Positions 11,001 through 21,200 of a stretch of DNA of 53,292 bases are shown here, one piece after another. The DNA is from Bacteroides reticulotermitis JCM 10512 (lineage in GTDB: Bacteria; Bacteroidota; Bacteroidia; Bacteroidales; Bacteroidaceae). The notes under the pieces are model-generated. The model saw nothing but the letters and a program-made list of their open reading frames with translations, was not told where the DNA came from and ran no database searches. The first letter of the stretch is position 1; each line of letters starts with the position of its first letter. The stretch spans positions 1 to 53,292 of the forward strand of contig NZ_BAIV01000038.1 of NCBI RefSeq assembly GCF_000517545.1, read 5' to 3'. A program made the position numbers and the translations under genes.

Positions 11001-11410
11001 CGTATCTTCACACAGTTGGTCGGACAGCTCATCCGCGAAGGCAAGAAGGACAAGGCACTCGCTGCATTGGACTATGCCGAGAAGATGATCCCCAGCACTA
11101 ATGTTCCCTACGACTGGGCGAACGGCTCGTTCCAAATGGCAGAAGCTACTACCAGCTCGGCAAGAAAGAAAAAGCGGATCAAATTATCGATGCGCTGGCC
11201 AACAAATCATTGGAATACATGAACTGGTACCTGAGCCTGACTGATAATCAGCTTGCGATAGCCGGTGAAAGCTTCATGTACAATGCCGGCTTAATTGACG
11301 CCGAGGTTCGCCTGATGGAAAAATATAAATCAGAAGAACTAAGCAAACGCTATTCGCCACAGCTCGAACGCCTGTACAGCGAATACGTAACGAGAATGAA
11401 GGGTCAATAA
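8037..11410 (+). CDS. DUF2723 multi-pass membrane protein, probable glycosyltransferase-like (one frameshift)
   Basis: This is a large DUF2723 family membrane protein. The N-terminal signature has PTASFWDCPEF near residue 28 and VGHPPGAPFFMLMANL near 48. About a dozen hydrophobic helices extend to roughly residue 680, followed by a long soluble C-terminal part. The family has been grouped with GT-C-like glycosyltransferases, but the substrate here is inferred only by family. The frame breaks near 11150, where GCTTACTAC has lost one T. Repair restores AEAYYQLGKKEKADQIID and a 1124-residue protein ending at 11410. The polysaccharide deacetylase starts 14 bases later, so the pair may act together in envelope glycan work. 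Confidence 0.88.
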
Positions 11411-11424
11411 CAAGGGAAACCAAC

Positions 11425-12039
11425 ATGTTAATAGAACAACCGCCGCGGCTTTTCCGGGCATTGTATCCCCAGGCCATCTTCCGGATGGATCCGAACGATC
11501 GGGCAGTATACCTGACTTTCGATGACGGACCGATCCCGGAAGTAACCCCGTGGGTGCTCAATCTCTTAGAAGAGCATAACATCAAAGCCACCTTCTTTAT
11601 GGTAGGCGACAACATTCGTAAACATCCCGACGAATACCAAATGGTAGTAGATCATGGGCACCGGATAGGCAACCATACCTACAACCATATCCGTGGGTTT
11701 GAGTACTCTAATCCGGAATATCTGGCAAATACCAAGAAGGTAGACGAGATCATTCACACCGACCTCTTTCGCCCACCGCATGGACACATGGGGTTCCGTC
11801 AATACTATACCTTGCGTCATTACTACCGAATAATTATGTGGGATTTGGTAACCCGCGACTATAGCAAGCGGATGCGTCCGGAACAGGTATTGAACAACGT
11901 AAAACGCTACGCGCGCAACGGCTCCATCATCACATTCCACGATTCATTGAAGTCGTGGGATAATGGAAACCTGCAATATGCACTCCCCCGCTCCATCGAG
12001 TTTCTGAAAGCGGAAGGTTACGTATTCAAGGTATTCTGA
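11425..12039 (+). CDS. polysaccharide deacetylase family protein (NodB domain)
   Basis: The 204-residue product is almost entirely a NodB-type carbohydrate esterase 4 domain, which removes acetyl groups from glycans such as peptidoglycan or exopolysaccharide with a bound metal. Motif 1 is TFDDGP near residue 31, motif 2 is HRIGNHTYNH near 78 (metal-binding HxxxH), motif 3 is FRPPHGH near 114 and the final motif is ITFHDS. No signal peptide is obvious, so location is uncertain. It follows the DUF2723 gene closely and precedes a long non-coding region, so it probably ends this operon. Confidence 0.88.
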   Translation: MLIEQPPRLFRALYPQAIFRMDPNDRAVYLTFDDGPIPEVTPWVLNLLEEHNIKATFFMVGDNIRKHPDEYQMVVDHGHRIGNHTYNHIRGFEYSNPEYLANTKKVDEIIHTDLFRPPHGHMGFRQYYTLRHYYRIIMWDLVTRDYSKRMRPEQVLNNVKRYARNGSIITFHDSLKSWDNGNLQYALPRSIEFLKAEGYVFKVF

Positions 12040-12059
12040 TACAAGCTTATTATCAACAG

Positions 12060-12125
12060 ATAACGATCCTCTTACTCCACCGGCTTCTTATTAAATAGAA
12101 CCGTATGGAGCAAGGGGATCGTTAT
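12060..12125. repeat. long imperfect inverted repeat, possible terminator
   Basis: Arms 12060-12079 and 12106-12125 are 20 bases each and pair with only two non-Watson-Crick positions. Inside them CGGCTTCT and AGAACCG can extend the stem. It lies 20 bases after the deacetylase stop, which fits a transcription end, but no T-run follows on the plus strand. Confidence 0.6.
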
Positions 12126-12202
12126 CAGAGATCCGGATGATTATAGAACGAAAACTCATTCCAGAATCGCCTAGACCCGATTGATTGCTGCTAAGCTTTC
12201 AA

Positions 12203-12276
12203 GTATTAACAGCTTGGTTTTGATGTATTAATAACCCATTACTCAGGTATTAATAGCCCGGCACTCAAGTAACCTG
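12203..12276. repeat. intergenic array with 22-bp period
   Basis: GTATTAA begins at 12203, 12225 and 12247, and GTAACC begins at 12269, an exact 22-bp spacing. The 8-mers ACTCAGGT (12241-12248) and ACTCAAGT (12263-12270) are also 22 bases apart. Unit sequences drift between copies while the period is constant. It compares with the array at 22.1 kb. Confidence 0.7.
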
Positions 12277-12438
12277 AGTCAAGAACTTCGTAAAGCAAAG
12301 GCAAAACATCTTTTTAAACGTCCAATTCAAGCGATGGGAGCTTTGACGTACAAAGAGTTGCAAACAGACGTTTCCATTCAACTAGAAGGCGTTAAAACAC
12401 ATCTCGCAGCCTTCAAACCTCTACCATCCAAGAAAGAT
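12235..12438 (+). pseudogene. open frame without start codon, possible 3' coding remnant
   Basis: A frame is open from after a TAA at 12232 to a TAG near 12436. Its second half reads like protein (YKELQTDVSIQLEGVKTHL), with lysine-rich segments and a natural-looking end. There is no ATG near the beginning, and the upstream third is the 22-bp repeat array. It could be the end of a decayed gene, or chance. No family was recognised. Confidence 0.25.
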
Positions 12439-12623
12439 TAGATACAAGTACACGCTTCTTACGCATATACTACGACTTAGCAATGAACTCGCAACCAAGA
12501 ATAAACGCATCCACAGCAGGAAGCTGATGTGTTGAAAGCAGAAGATAACCCACAAAAGCCTGTATTGTTAAAAGATTATGGATTAACACATTAATGCCAA
12601 CACCAGCCAAACAATAGTCAACT

Positions 12624-12631
12624 TATATTTG
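12624..12631 (+). promoter_or_regulatory. Bacteroides-type -7 element TATATTTG
   Basis: TATATTTG matches TAnnTTTG and is 49 bases before the small secreted-protein gene. No convincing -33 TTG was found at the expected distance. Confidence 0.45.
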
Positions 12632-12680
12632 TTTCAAGTGACGTTCTCAAACTAATATTTACAATTAAATCTTATCAAAA

Positions 12681-13100
12681 ATGAAAAAGTTTATTTTCTC
12701 GGCTGCTGCGCTTTGCGCAATGGCGTTTACCGCGCAGAATGCTGTGGCACAAGTCCTGCCACAGCTAACATCCAGTGTAACATCGATCGATTTAGGAACC
12801 GTTCAAGTAAATGACGTAGTGCCTGTTGAGTTCGATCTTAATCTCCTGAATTTGGGAAGCATTACACCTAGCATTGCCAATCTTCAAGTGGAGTCAAGAC
12901 AGAGTCGCGTCCGGGTTGGAGATGTAGTTGCTCTACCCGCAGGAACTGTAACATGGGATGTAGACACAACAATTGAGCCTCTAGGAGTAGGTGCGCTTGC
13001 CGGAGAAGCTCTGGAAGTTAGCTTAGAAGTGCCTATTCCGCTTTTGCCGAGCATAACTTTGAGCACAGAAATTCCAGTTACAGGAACTGTTGTTCCATAA
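12681..13100 (+). CDS. small secreted beta-rich protein of unknown function
   Basis: The product has 139 residues. A clear type I signal peptide (MKKFIFSAAALCAMAFTAQN, cleavage probably after AVA-Q near residue 24) is followed by about 115 residues rich in Val, Leu, Ile, Thr and Pro. The alternation of hydrophobic residues suggests a beta-sandwich. The stretch SIDLGTVQVNDVVPVEFDL loosely recalls the opening strand of DUF1573/Ig-like periplasmic domains, but no family was confirmed. There is no lipobox and only one Cys, within the signal peptide. It stands alone, with its own promoter-like element and a strong hairpin 83 bases after its stop. Confidence 0.75.
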   Translation: MKKFIFSAAALCAMAFTAQNAVAQVLPQLTSSVTSIDLGTVQVNDVVPVEFDLNLLNLGSITPSIANLQVESRQSRVRVGDVVALPAGTVTWDVDTTIEPLGVGALAGEALEVSLEVPIPLLPSITLSTEIPVTGTVVP

Positions 13101-13183
13101 ACGAGCACATTTCTTAGAAACGAAGATTTATTGAATGTAAGGAACAGCCTCTATGCAGCAATTCTTGTAGCGTAGAGACCAAT

Positions 13184-13228
13184 GAATAAGGGTGTGTATC
13201 AAATAGCTTTTGATATACAACCTTATTC
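13184..13228 (+). terminator. strong stem-loop after the small secreted-protein gene
   Basis: Arms 13184-13203 and 13209-13228 are 20 bases with one G-A mismatch and one G-U pair, around a 5-base loop. The position suggests transcription termination or 3'-end protection. No T-run follows on the plus strand. Confidence 0.5.
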
Positions 13229-13251
13229 ACGCTTCATCGGCTATTCAAGAC

Positions 13252-13287
13252 GAAGAGTGGAAACAAACTCTATTGCTCCCACTCTTC
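13252..13287. repeat. inverted repeat between convergent genes
   Basis: GAAGAGTGG (13252-13260) pairs perfectly with CCACTCTTC (13279-13287) across an 18-base loop. It lies beyond the 3' end of the BACON lipoprotein gene on the minus strand and could terminate that operon, though neither side has a T-run of the usual length. Confidence 0.4.
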
Positions 13288-13369
13288 CACAAGAAAAATT
13301 AATGTAAAAAGGACTCACAGAGGTCTATGTCGTATACCACAACATGAGCCCCATTCGACATTAAATCAT

Positions 13370-14416
13370 TTATTTATATAAAACAAGGTCGGTATAGGTT
13401 GCCAAAGTCCCTACAAATCCCGCATTTGTTGCTGTAGCAGAGGTAAACGCTCCTAAGGCAACACCGTTAGTCTCCTTATTAGGCCAGCTGCCGTCATTAG
13501 CAAATACCATGTAGAACGTTCCGTCTTCGGCGATATATGGAGAAGCGGAATAGGTATATGTAGCCGCCCACGAGATGTAACCATCCGTAGAAGAGAAAAG
13601 AGTAAAGAGGTAATAGCTACTATATCTTCCTTGTGCATTGCCATTGGCCATCTTTAGACCTCCATTTACGTAGGTACAATGAAAGATTGGAGTCACTGTG
13701 GGAGTCAACGGAGCAAAATTCAAATATAACGCGCCGGTACTTGGGCTTGTAATCGTTATATCCTCCTCATAAAGGTCTTCACCGTCAGCATATGAAACTT
13801 TCCACGCACCAACAAAACTGTTAATATCATATTGACGAATCGTGAAAGACTTCTCTCTATCATCACAGGATATGGTTACATTCGCTCCACGAGGAGCTCC
13901 AGACTCATTTTTAGTGAAATGGAAAGTAACTTTTCCATCTTCATCCGCTGTATAGCTTAACCAAGAAGCCGCATAAGACGGTATATTGACAATGTAAGGG
14001 GAAGAAGAAGTTACGATAACAGACGTAGAGTCTGCTGCGTTGGCATTTAGAGTCTTTAGGTTTGACGCATCAATACCAAAAGCAAACCCTTCCTGATACA
14101 CAGCAACCAGAGAGGTCAATACACCATCATTCAACGTTATTGTACCTGCACGGCTCTCGATAGACTCATTTTTCACAACTTTCGCAGTAACCACACCACC
14201 CGATACACTCACGGAGCACCAATCGACAGAGGAGGTGGCTTGTAACTCACGATCCGTTTTTACTTCAATTGATCCGGTTCCGCCCGGTGCTTTGAAATAA
14301 AGGTCAGCTTTGGTCACATCCAACGCCTCCGGTGCTGTATAGGCATAATCGTCCCCACACGAAGTGAAACAAAGTATACCTGCCAGCGCAATGAATAAAC
14401 TATATAATTTCTTCAT
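13370..14416 (-). CDS. BACON-domain lipoprotein
   Basis: The 348-residue lipoprotein has a signal ending in LCFTSC (Cys about 20). Two BACON-like repeats follow, roughly residues 30-112 and 118-200; each ends in the characteristic pattern of a short strand after Gly/Asn-rich text, such as RGANVTISCDDREKSFTIRQ. The remaining 145 residues are aromatic-rich with many Tyr and Thr and form an unassigned C-terminal domain. BACON domains are Bacteroidetes-specific and usually accompany carbohydrate- or mucin-related uptake systems. This is the last gene of the SusC/SusD operon and starts 27 bases after the DUF4302 gene. It is probably surface-exposed. Confidence 0.83.
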   Translation of the reverse strand: MKKLYSLFIALAGILCFTSCGDDYAYTAPEALDVTKADLYFKAPGGTGSIEVKTDRELQATSSVDWCSVSVSGGVVTAKVVKNESIESRAGTITLNDGVLTSLVAVYQEGFAFGIDASNLKTLNANAADSTSVIVTSSSPYIVNIPSYAASWLSYTADEDGKVTFHFTKNESGAPRGANVTISCDDREKSFTIRQYDINSFVGAWKVSYADGEDLYEEDITITSPSTGALYLNFAPLTPTVTPIFHCTYVNGGLKMANGNAQGRYSSYYLFTLFSSTDGYISWAATYTYSASPYIAEDGTFYMVFANDGSWPNKETNGVALGAFTSATATNAGFVGTLATYTDLVLYK

Positions 14417-14443
14417 AACTAATTTACTTTTTATCGATTTCTA

Positions 14444-15699
14444 TCAATCCTTCTTTACCATAACTATGGGTGTGCTAAATAGCTCTAAATAACCAGCTAC
14501 ACCCGCACTGCTCGGTGGTTGACTAGTGAATGCATACGTAAGGAATGAATCACCGATATCAGTCCCCCATCCACCATTGTCTTTAAAAGTAATCGTCAGC
14601 GGACTTTCCAAGCTATTCACACCAATCAGTCCGGCACCATCTTTCCATGTCACATAGCTAGCATTGCAGAGACATAAATAGGCATAGTATTTGCCCAACG
14701 CAATACCTAGATATTGATTAGTAATGGAAAACGAACCCATCGAGCGAACATATTCAGCATTAACGGTGCCATAAGCGGTAAAGCCGGTAATAGAGTAAGT
14801 CTTACCATCAGGATTTGCTACCACATTAACAGTCTTCGTACCCATCGTATACGCACCCACTAACTGGTTATAGAAACGATAACCTTCGGGATAGAATGCT
14901 TCAAACTTCGCATTAACTCCGGCATCGGTACAAACAAACGATACATTGTCCGTATCAGCTTGAATGTGCTCATGGTCACTCCATTGATCGTTATAGGGCT
15001 ATAAAGCTGGATGCCTTCATTGGTATAAACAAAAGGAATTGTTTCTACGCCTCCCAACTCTCCCGCTTCGGTATAAGTTAAAGTAAATACGTTATTGGTC
15101 TGCTCAACTTCACCCACTTCCTTACCGTCTATAGTCAGGCGGAATGTTCCCAGAAAAATAGCACTTTGTATCTCCTGCACACTTTTCAGGTAATTCTCCC
15201 AAGCTACTTCTTTAGGCATCGGGGTCAATACAATCAGGTTCTTAGTCTTTGTTCCGCTCAAAACAACCTTTTCAGGAGTAGCGCTCATCACCGTAAACTG
15301 AAAATCACCACCTAGCGCATTCAAAGGCTCGCTAAACAAGTGCATGATTGCGTTATAGCTATCAAAAGTCAACACCGGCCCCGCACTTTGCTTGAGCGAA
15401 TAAAGACTGGTTATCACCGTATCTGCCTTAGCAACTTCACCTGCCACCGTCGCTTCACCATTCTCATTAAACGAAACTAATAGGTTATAGCCTCCATATG
15501 CCTGATCATAGCCCGGGTAATATTGCATTACCCAACCGTTTTCGGCTGATACCAATATCTCTTTATAGTTCTCTAAGGCATCACTGATGCGATTGGCGGA
15601 CGAATCGCCGAAAATATCATCTTCTTCGTGCAACGAACAAGCACCTAGCAATAAAAGTGCCAGCATCCCGATCACACTATATATCTTTGTTCTTCTCAT
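14444..15699 (-). CDS. DUF4302 lipoprotein (one frameshift)
   Basis: The lipoprotein signal ends LLLLGAC (Cys about 21). The mature part has the DUF4302 pattern, including AENGWVMQYYPGYDQAYGGYN near residue 53 and repeated short beta-rich segments. The frame breaks near 14968, where CTGGATACG has lost one G. Repair restores FKLDTDNVSFVCTDAG and joins the two parts into 418 residues. Members of this family lie beside SusC/SusD pairs with a zinc metallopeptidase, as here, and are presumed outer-membrane accessory binding proteins. The gene lies 18 bases from the metallopeptidase gene. No ligand can be inferred. Confidence 0.85.
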
Positions 15700-15717
15700 A
15701 CTGTTTCTATTTAGTTG

Positions 15718-16620
15718 TTAATCCAATGATTCCAGGTTCAATTCTGAGATCTCGCCCATACGACGCTGCACAATCTGCTCCAGTTTCTCGATGTCAATAC
15801 CCCACTTAATGTCCAAGTAGTCTTTAATCAACGCATATTTTAAAAGCATCTTGGTCGCTCCACTTTCACCGGCAAGACTAAGCATATTTTCCCAGTATTC
15901 CTTTCCGTAAACGACATAGAAAGATAAGATTTCAACGAAATCCTCGCCCGCCTCCGAAGAAGCATACGCACTGATAAAGCCCATTTCGAGTGCCTCCGTA
16001 CTACCACTATTCTCGTAGTCGCCGACATTCACCCAACTAGGCCCTTGATAATCGGTAGAAATGGCATTAAAGTCCGTTGAATAATTCTTTGTCTGTTGAA
16101 GGATATGACCGAACTCATGATACATTGTTTTGATAAAATAGAATTTGATAATTTCCAAATCCGGGTTTTCAATATCCAATAAGTTCACTTTATTCAAGAA
16201 GATTTTCATTCCCCCTTCCGCAGTACCCAGCACCTCCGAACCATCTTCTTTGTACTCTGCCGAGCCAATAAGTTGAATCATGCGAGGTGAATATTGACGC
16301 AAAAAATCACGTCCTACCAGCTCATTATAAGCATCTACCCATAAATGCTTTACCAACTTGGCAACGGCAATCGATTTATCATATTCCGCCGGAACCACAT
16401 CATATTCAACATGTGCTTCTTTATCCGAATAACGGTATTCGAACTGTATATTGTACGGATAGGTATAATTAGTCAGGACCCAGCGGTCAAAATCATTCTG
16501 TGTGGCTTTATCTACCCCGTCGGGGAATATACTTCTGGGGTCTAGATCTGTATCGTTGTTACACGCCGCCAATGAAACCAGAACGCCCAACAGTGTTATT
16601 AAATAATATATCTTTTTCAT
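15718..16620 (-). CDS. putative zinc-binding metallopeptidase lipoprotein
   Basis: The 300-residue lipoprotein (signal ending VSLAAC, Cys about 20) carries HEFGH at residues 168-172 in the context IKTMYHEFGHILQQ, a classic HExxH zinc site. A downstream acidic segment, NSGSTEALEMGF, is a candidate for the third ligand. This pattern is seen in the putative zinc-binding metallopeptidases encoded with SusC/SusD pairs. It may cut a protein or glycoprotein at the cell surface for uptake through the neighbouring transporter; that role is inferred from context. The gene is intact and sits between susD and the DUF4302 gene. Confidence 0.85.
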   Translation of the reverse strand: MKKIYYLITLLGVLVSLAACNNDTDLDPRSIFPDGVDKATQNDFDRWVLTNYTYPYNIQFEYRYSDKEAHVEYDVVPAEYDKSIAVAKLVKHLWVDAYNELVGRDFLRQYSPRMIQLIGSAEYKEDGSEVLGTAEGGMKIFLNKVNLLDIENPDLEIIKFYFIKTMYHEFGHILQQTKNYSTDFNAISTDYQGPSWVNVGDYENSGSTEALEMGFISAYASSEAGEDFVEILSFYVVYGKEYWENMLSLAGESGATKMLLKYALIKDYLDIKWGIDIEKLEQIVQRRMGEISELNLESLD

Positions 16621-16655
16621 ATTCTAGCTATTTTATAATTTCACAAATCGTCCAA

Positions 16656-18236
16656 TCACTTGCGCGGGTTTCCCGGAATACCAGCTGCAACTACATCCTG
16701 TGGAAGTTGCCAAGCACGGCGCAAATCATCTTTAGTCAGTACATCCGCCTCTTCGCCATCGCGGTTGTGAGAGATCTCAATGCCATAGCGCTTCACATCA
16801 AGCCAACGCAAGCCTTCATGAACCGTTTCTACCCGGCGCAAATGCAATACGCATTGGATCAAGTTTTCTTGCTCACCCTCTGTCACGGTAAAACCAACGG
16901 GGTTAAGTTTCTTTTTGATGGTACGCTGACTCATACTTTCAGGCACCGTAGGCATATAGGCTACTCCGGAATAGAAAGACACCAAGTCAGCGGTACTCTT
17001 TGCCTGATAGGTCACTGAATGACTCTTGAGCCAATAGTTTATATCTTTCACACCGGCTTCCGGATTATTATTCAGAATGTAAGCCTCAGCCCGACAAAGC
17101 AAGGTTTCGTCCGTAGTAAACATAGGAACTACTAAATGCAGCAATCCGATGCCGGCTGCTTTATCGGTATATTCGAAATAAGCGTTCATCTTCGGTACGA
17201 ATATTTTTTGAGATAACCCAAACAACTTCTTTACCGTACGAAGATTAGAGGAACTTCCCCAAGGGCCGGTAGCCTGTGCACCTTCCCGTGCAAAAAGCGT
17301 ATTCGCATTTCCATAACGTCTATTACGTCCCGAATACGGTCCGTGTGCATATCCCCAAACCGACAGAATTGGAGTAATCAACAGGTTAGACGGGTCATTT
17401 GCCGAAATATAGGTATCACCAATCAGCGACAAGTCGGTCGGAAGATTGTTCAAGGTAGTCCAATCACGCAGCAGACCGCTTGGGTTGCCCGTTCCTAGCA
17501 CCTTATTCGCATACTCGATAGCCTTGGCATAGTTGGACTTGTCGGCATGGGTATAAAATAGGTAGAACCGAGTAGCAAAAGCATACGCAGCTTTTCGGTT
17601 AAAGTGGTATTTAGGAACGGAATAAATATCGTCATTGATCAGCGGAAGTGCCTCTTCGACATCTTTGGCAATGTAGGCATAAAGCTCAGCCATGGTACCG
17701 CGACTCGGCAGCGTAACAGGCTTCGTCTCAGGTTCCAAGGTATAAGGAATTCCCATATCCACATCAGCTGTCTGCGGGTTGTATGCAACGCAGAACGTAT
17801 TAGCTAGTACAAAATGCCAATAAGCGCGACAAATCAACGCTTCACCTCGTTGACCATTCAAGTTGGCGGGATTCCCCAACTCTTCGATCGCCTGCAAAGC
17901 CATGTTGGCAGAAGAAATCGCACCATAACATCCTTCCCAAATACCTTTCGGGTCATCGTCATCTATTTCGGTGACATCTTCCCAGCGATAGGCCTGAGTT
18001 ATTGACTTCCAGAAAGGATCGTAATTGGCCCCATTATCCATCGTGTTGTCCGACGATATTTCGTAGGCCATAATTGGATAGTTCTGAGAATAGGCGGATA
18101 CCAAAATCGCCGTTATCTTCTTCTCATTATCCACTTCGGTCCGGCTATCCGGCATCTTGTCCAAGAAATCGTTACAGGAGGACAAAGTCATTGCGGCTCC
18201 TATAGCAAGCATGTATATTTGATGTATTCTTTTCAT
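16656..18236 (-). CDS. RagB/SusD family nutrient-uptake lipoprotein
   Basis: The 526-residue product has a lipoprotein signal ending TLSSC (Cys about 21) followed by NDFLDKMPDSRTEV, the usual SusD opening. Further hallmarks are RGEALICRAYWHFVLAN near residue 129 (the TPR-like helix that contacts SusC) and the C-terminal RRVETVHEGLRWLDVKRYG. SusD proteins cap SusC on the outer membrane and bind the substrate. The gene starts 15 bases after susC and precedes the metallopeptidase gene. The ligand cannot be deduced, and no glycoside hydrolase accompanies the pair. Confidence 0.93.
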   Translation of the reverse strand: MKRIHQIYMLAIGAAMTLSSCNDFLDKMPDSRTEVDNEKKITAILVSAYSQNYPIMAYEISSDNTMDNGANYDPFWKSITQAYRWEDVTEIDDDDPKGIWEGCYGAISSANMALQAIEELGNPANLNGQRGEALICRAYWHFVLANTFCVAYNPQTADVDMGIPYTLEPETKPVTLPSRGTMAELYAYIAKDVEEALPLINDDIYSVPKYHFNRKAAYAFATRFYLFYTHADKSNYAKAIEYANKVLGTGNPSGLLRDWTTLNNLPTDLSLIGDTYISANDPSNLLITPILSVWGYAHGPYSGRNRRYGNANTLFAREGAQATGPWGSSSNLRTVKKLFGLSQKIFVPKMNAYFEYTDKAAGIGLLHLVVPMFTTDETLLCRAEAYILNNNPEAGVKDINYWLKSHSVTYQAKSTADLVSFYSGVAYMPTVPESMSQRTIKKKLNPVGFTVTEGEQENLIQCVLHLRRVETVHEGLRWLDVKRYGIEISHNRDGEEADVLTKDDLRRAWQLPQDVVAAGIPGNPRK

Positions 18237-18251
18237 AATCTTCTACTATTT

Positions 18252-21200
18252 TTAGAGTCCGACACGTAATGTTAAGGTAAACTGTCTAGGTACAGGAGCC
18301 GCCACACCACCGGTGTTAAAGAATTCCGGGTCCTGACCGTTCAACTTCTTATCTGCATAGATCAGGAAGAGGTTGGTAGCCTGGAACTTCAACGAGAGGT
18401 TGTTCAGTTTCCACGGCTCTATCCACTTCTTCGGGAAATCATAGCCAAATGCCACCTCTTTCATACGTATGAAATCACCCTTGGCAACACGAGCCGTCGA
18501 ATAGTTATAGGCATTGTATGCGTAGTTCAACTGCGAATCACTCTGATTCTTTATTTTATCAGCGATGACCGGAATGTCCGTTTTCTGCTCGTCACCGGGC
18601 AACGTCCAACGATTTTTGAACTCGCGTGGCATAGAGGTTAAGTCGGTGTACTGATTTTTAAATACAGGGTCCAGGCGAACCACATTACCAAACGAATAAG
18701 TCAAGAACAAATTCAGGTTGAAACCTTTATAACGGAATGTATTGCCGAAGCTACCGGTAATCGTAGGGTCTGTTGGGCCTTCGTACACCAGATGCTCTTT
18801 CTTTATAGTTTCCTGGAAGTTTAAATCACTAACTGTTTTCTCTCCATTTTCATTGATAAAGGTCGGCAGACCGTACTTATTCAACCCTTGGAAATCAATA
18901 GAGAAAAGGGAGCGAACGGGATAGCCTTCCATGGTAAAGCCGGTACCGGTAATCATTTCGATCACACGTGCGTTCGAGTGCAGGTCGGTAACCTCATTTT
19001 TAGCGTGTGAAAAGATAAAATCCGTATTCCAGCTAAAATCTTGGCCCACGATATTCTTGGTTGATAATGTAAATTCAATACCATGGCTCTTCATGCTGGC
19101 CACATTGGCAAACTTGGTGATTTTAAGACCGGTACCCGGTGTATTAACCAAGCCGATCAAGTCGTAATTGTTACGTTTATACCAATCAGTTGCGAAGTTG
19201 ATGCGATTGTCAAGGAACCCTATTTCAGCACCGATATTCAACTCATGCTTTTTCTCATAGGTAAGTTCTCTGTTTTCGGCTTCTTTAATATACAATCCGC
19301 TCTCTTTCACATTCGTAAAAGGACGCCAGGGGTTATAGCTCTGAACAATCGCAAGTGAATTGGACACATTAGCGGGACCACGGTCGGCGGTTAGCGAATA
19401 CGAAGCCTTCAGGGTGAAGTTAGAAACAGTCGGCTCCAAATCCTTCCAGAATTTCTCTTCATGCGCATTCCATGCTCCGGAAATATTCCAGGTTGGCAAC
19501 CAACGGGCGCTGGTCGATTTTCCCAGTTTATTGGTACCCTCATAACGCACGGTACCACTCACGGTATACCTTCTCTGATAAGAGTAAGTGGCCGTACCAA
19601 AGAATGCTACCGAGCGGGTACTGGTTGGCTTCACAGTATAATACTGAGCATTTTCTTCACTGCCCTGCTTGAAGTAGAGATAGTCATAAGCGGCAAGCAT
19701 ACCCATATCATACTGCATACCAGCACCATTGAACCAGGTCTCATTACGATCAACAGAATTCGCCTCCATACCTCCGAAGAAGTTAAAGATGTGTTTATCG
19801 TTGAAAACATCATTGTAGCTTGCTGTTGCACGGAAATCCCAACTATTCATCGAGTATTTGGTCTCTTTATAAAACCCACCCACGGGAAGTACGCTTACCG
19901 GCAATGAGTTCGCTTTGTCGGGATCCGTATAAAGCCAAGGGTTGGCGTCACGCATAGTCGCATCGTCCATAGCCCGGTAGGCCCATGCCTGATTGGAGTA
20001 GTCTTTGATGTAATGCGATTGCGTAGTATTAGAGTATTTATAGGCTCCCAAGACAGCCAATTCCAATTTGGAGATCGGTCGATATTTTAATTCAGCCTGA
20101 AATTTACTATCAAGCACATTCAAATCCATAAAATTATTATTCAGCTCGTTCATAATATTAAATGGAGCGTAGTTGCGCACGTAATACTCGTTCGGATCGA
20201 GGGTACGGGATGTATTCAACGCATAAGAGTACGGATTGATATCGAAATCTCGTTTCACTTCTCCACTCACTACATCAATATCCGATCCAGCGTGCCCGGA
20301 GCCTTTTGCTTACGGTAGGCCGCATTCCCAATCAAGTTCAGTTCCAACTGCTTCGTTAAATGATAAAGCGCATTCACATTCACCGTATAGCGCTGAACGG
20401 TACTTTGCTTCGACCATCCCGGGTCATGCATATAGCTGAGTGAAGCATAATAAGAGGCTTTCTCAGAACCGGTAGAAAGACTGACTGCATGATTCTGCAT
20501 CACATTCGTATTGAACAGCTCGTCAAACCAATCGGTATTCCGGTATTCCGCTTCGCGCAAATACGCATTACGCGCTTCTTCCGTATTAAGTAACGCGTAA
20601 CCTCCGGTAGCCGGATTGTACGTGTTGATCAGGTGGTACATCTTACCGTAAACGCCACTGTTTGACGCCCGAAAAGTACCGGCAAGAGTCAGATAACCAG
20701 CATTCTCGAGTTCTTTATAGACGCCCATTTGTTCCTGAGAGTTCATGATATTGAAATCGTTATACTTGGGCTTCATACGCACGGTAAACTCACCTGTATA
20801 GTTAATACGGCTTGTTCCGGCCTTTCCCCGCTTGGTCGTAACTACAATTACACCCGCCATGGCACGTGCTCCATAGATGGAGGTAGCCGAACCGTCTTTC
20901 AGGATCTGAAAGCTTTCAATATCGTCGGCATTCAAGCCCGCCACAGCAGAAGAGATCAACGTTTCCGCATTACCGGACGATAGCGCATCGGCACTCACTT
21001 CAGTCACATCTTCCATGATTACGCCGTCAACGACCCATAGGGCTTGGAACTACCATAAATGGAAGTTGCTCCACGCACGCGGATTTTCGGAGCCGTACCG
21101 AACGTACCGGATACATTCTGAACGGAAACTCCCGCCGAACGGCCTTCCAACGCGCGGCTGATTTCGGGCATACCGTCAATCTTCACATTAGCAGCCGATA

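Larger units (their letters stand above)
12040..12680. other. 641-bp intergenic region with hairpin, 22-bp repeat array and a coding-like remnant
   Basis: This stretch holds a long imperfect inverted repeat (12060-12125), an array with 22-bp period (12203-12276), an open frame without a start codon (12235-12438) and a promoter-like TATATTTG before the next gene. The composition is unlike the preceding operon. No RNA gene was recognised. Confidence 0.7.

Noticed and set aside
12060..12438. Insertion sequence
   Set aside because: No transposase motif or target duplication could be found, only an inverted repeat and a short open frame.
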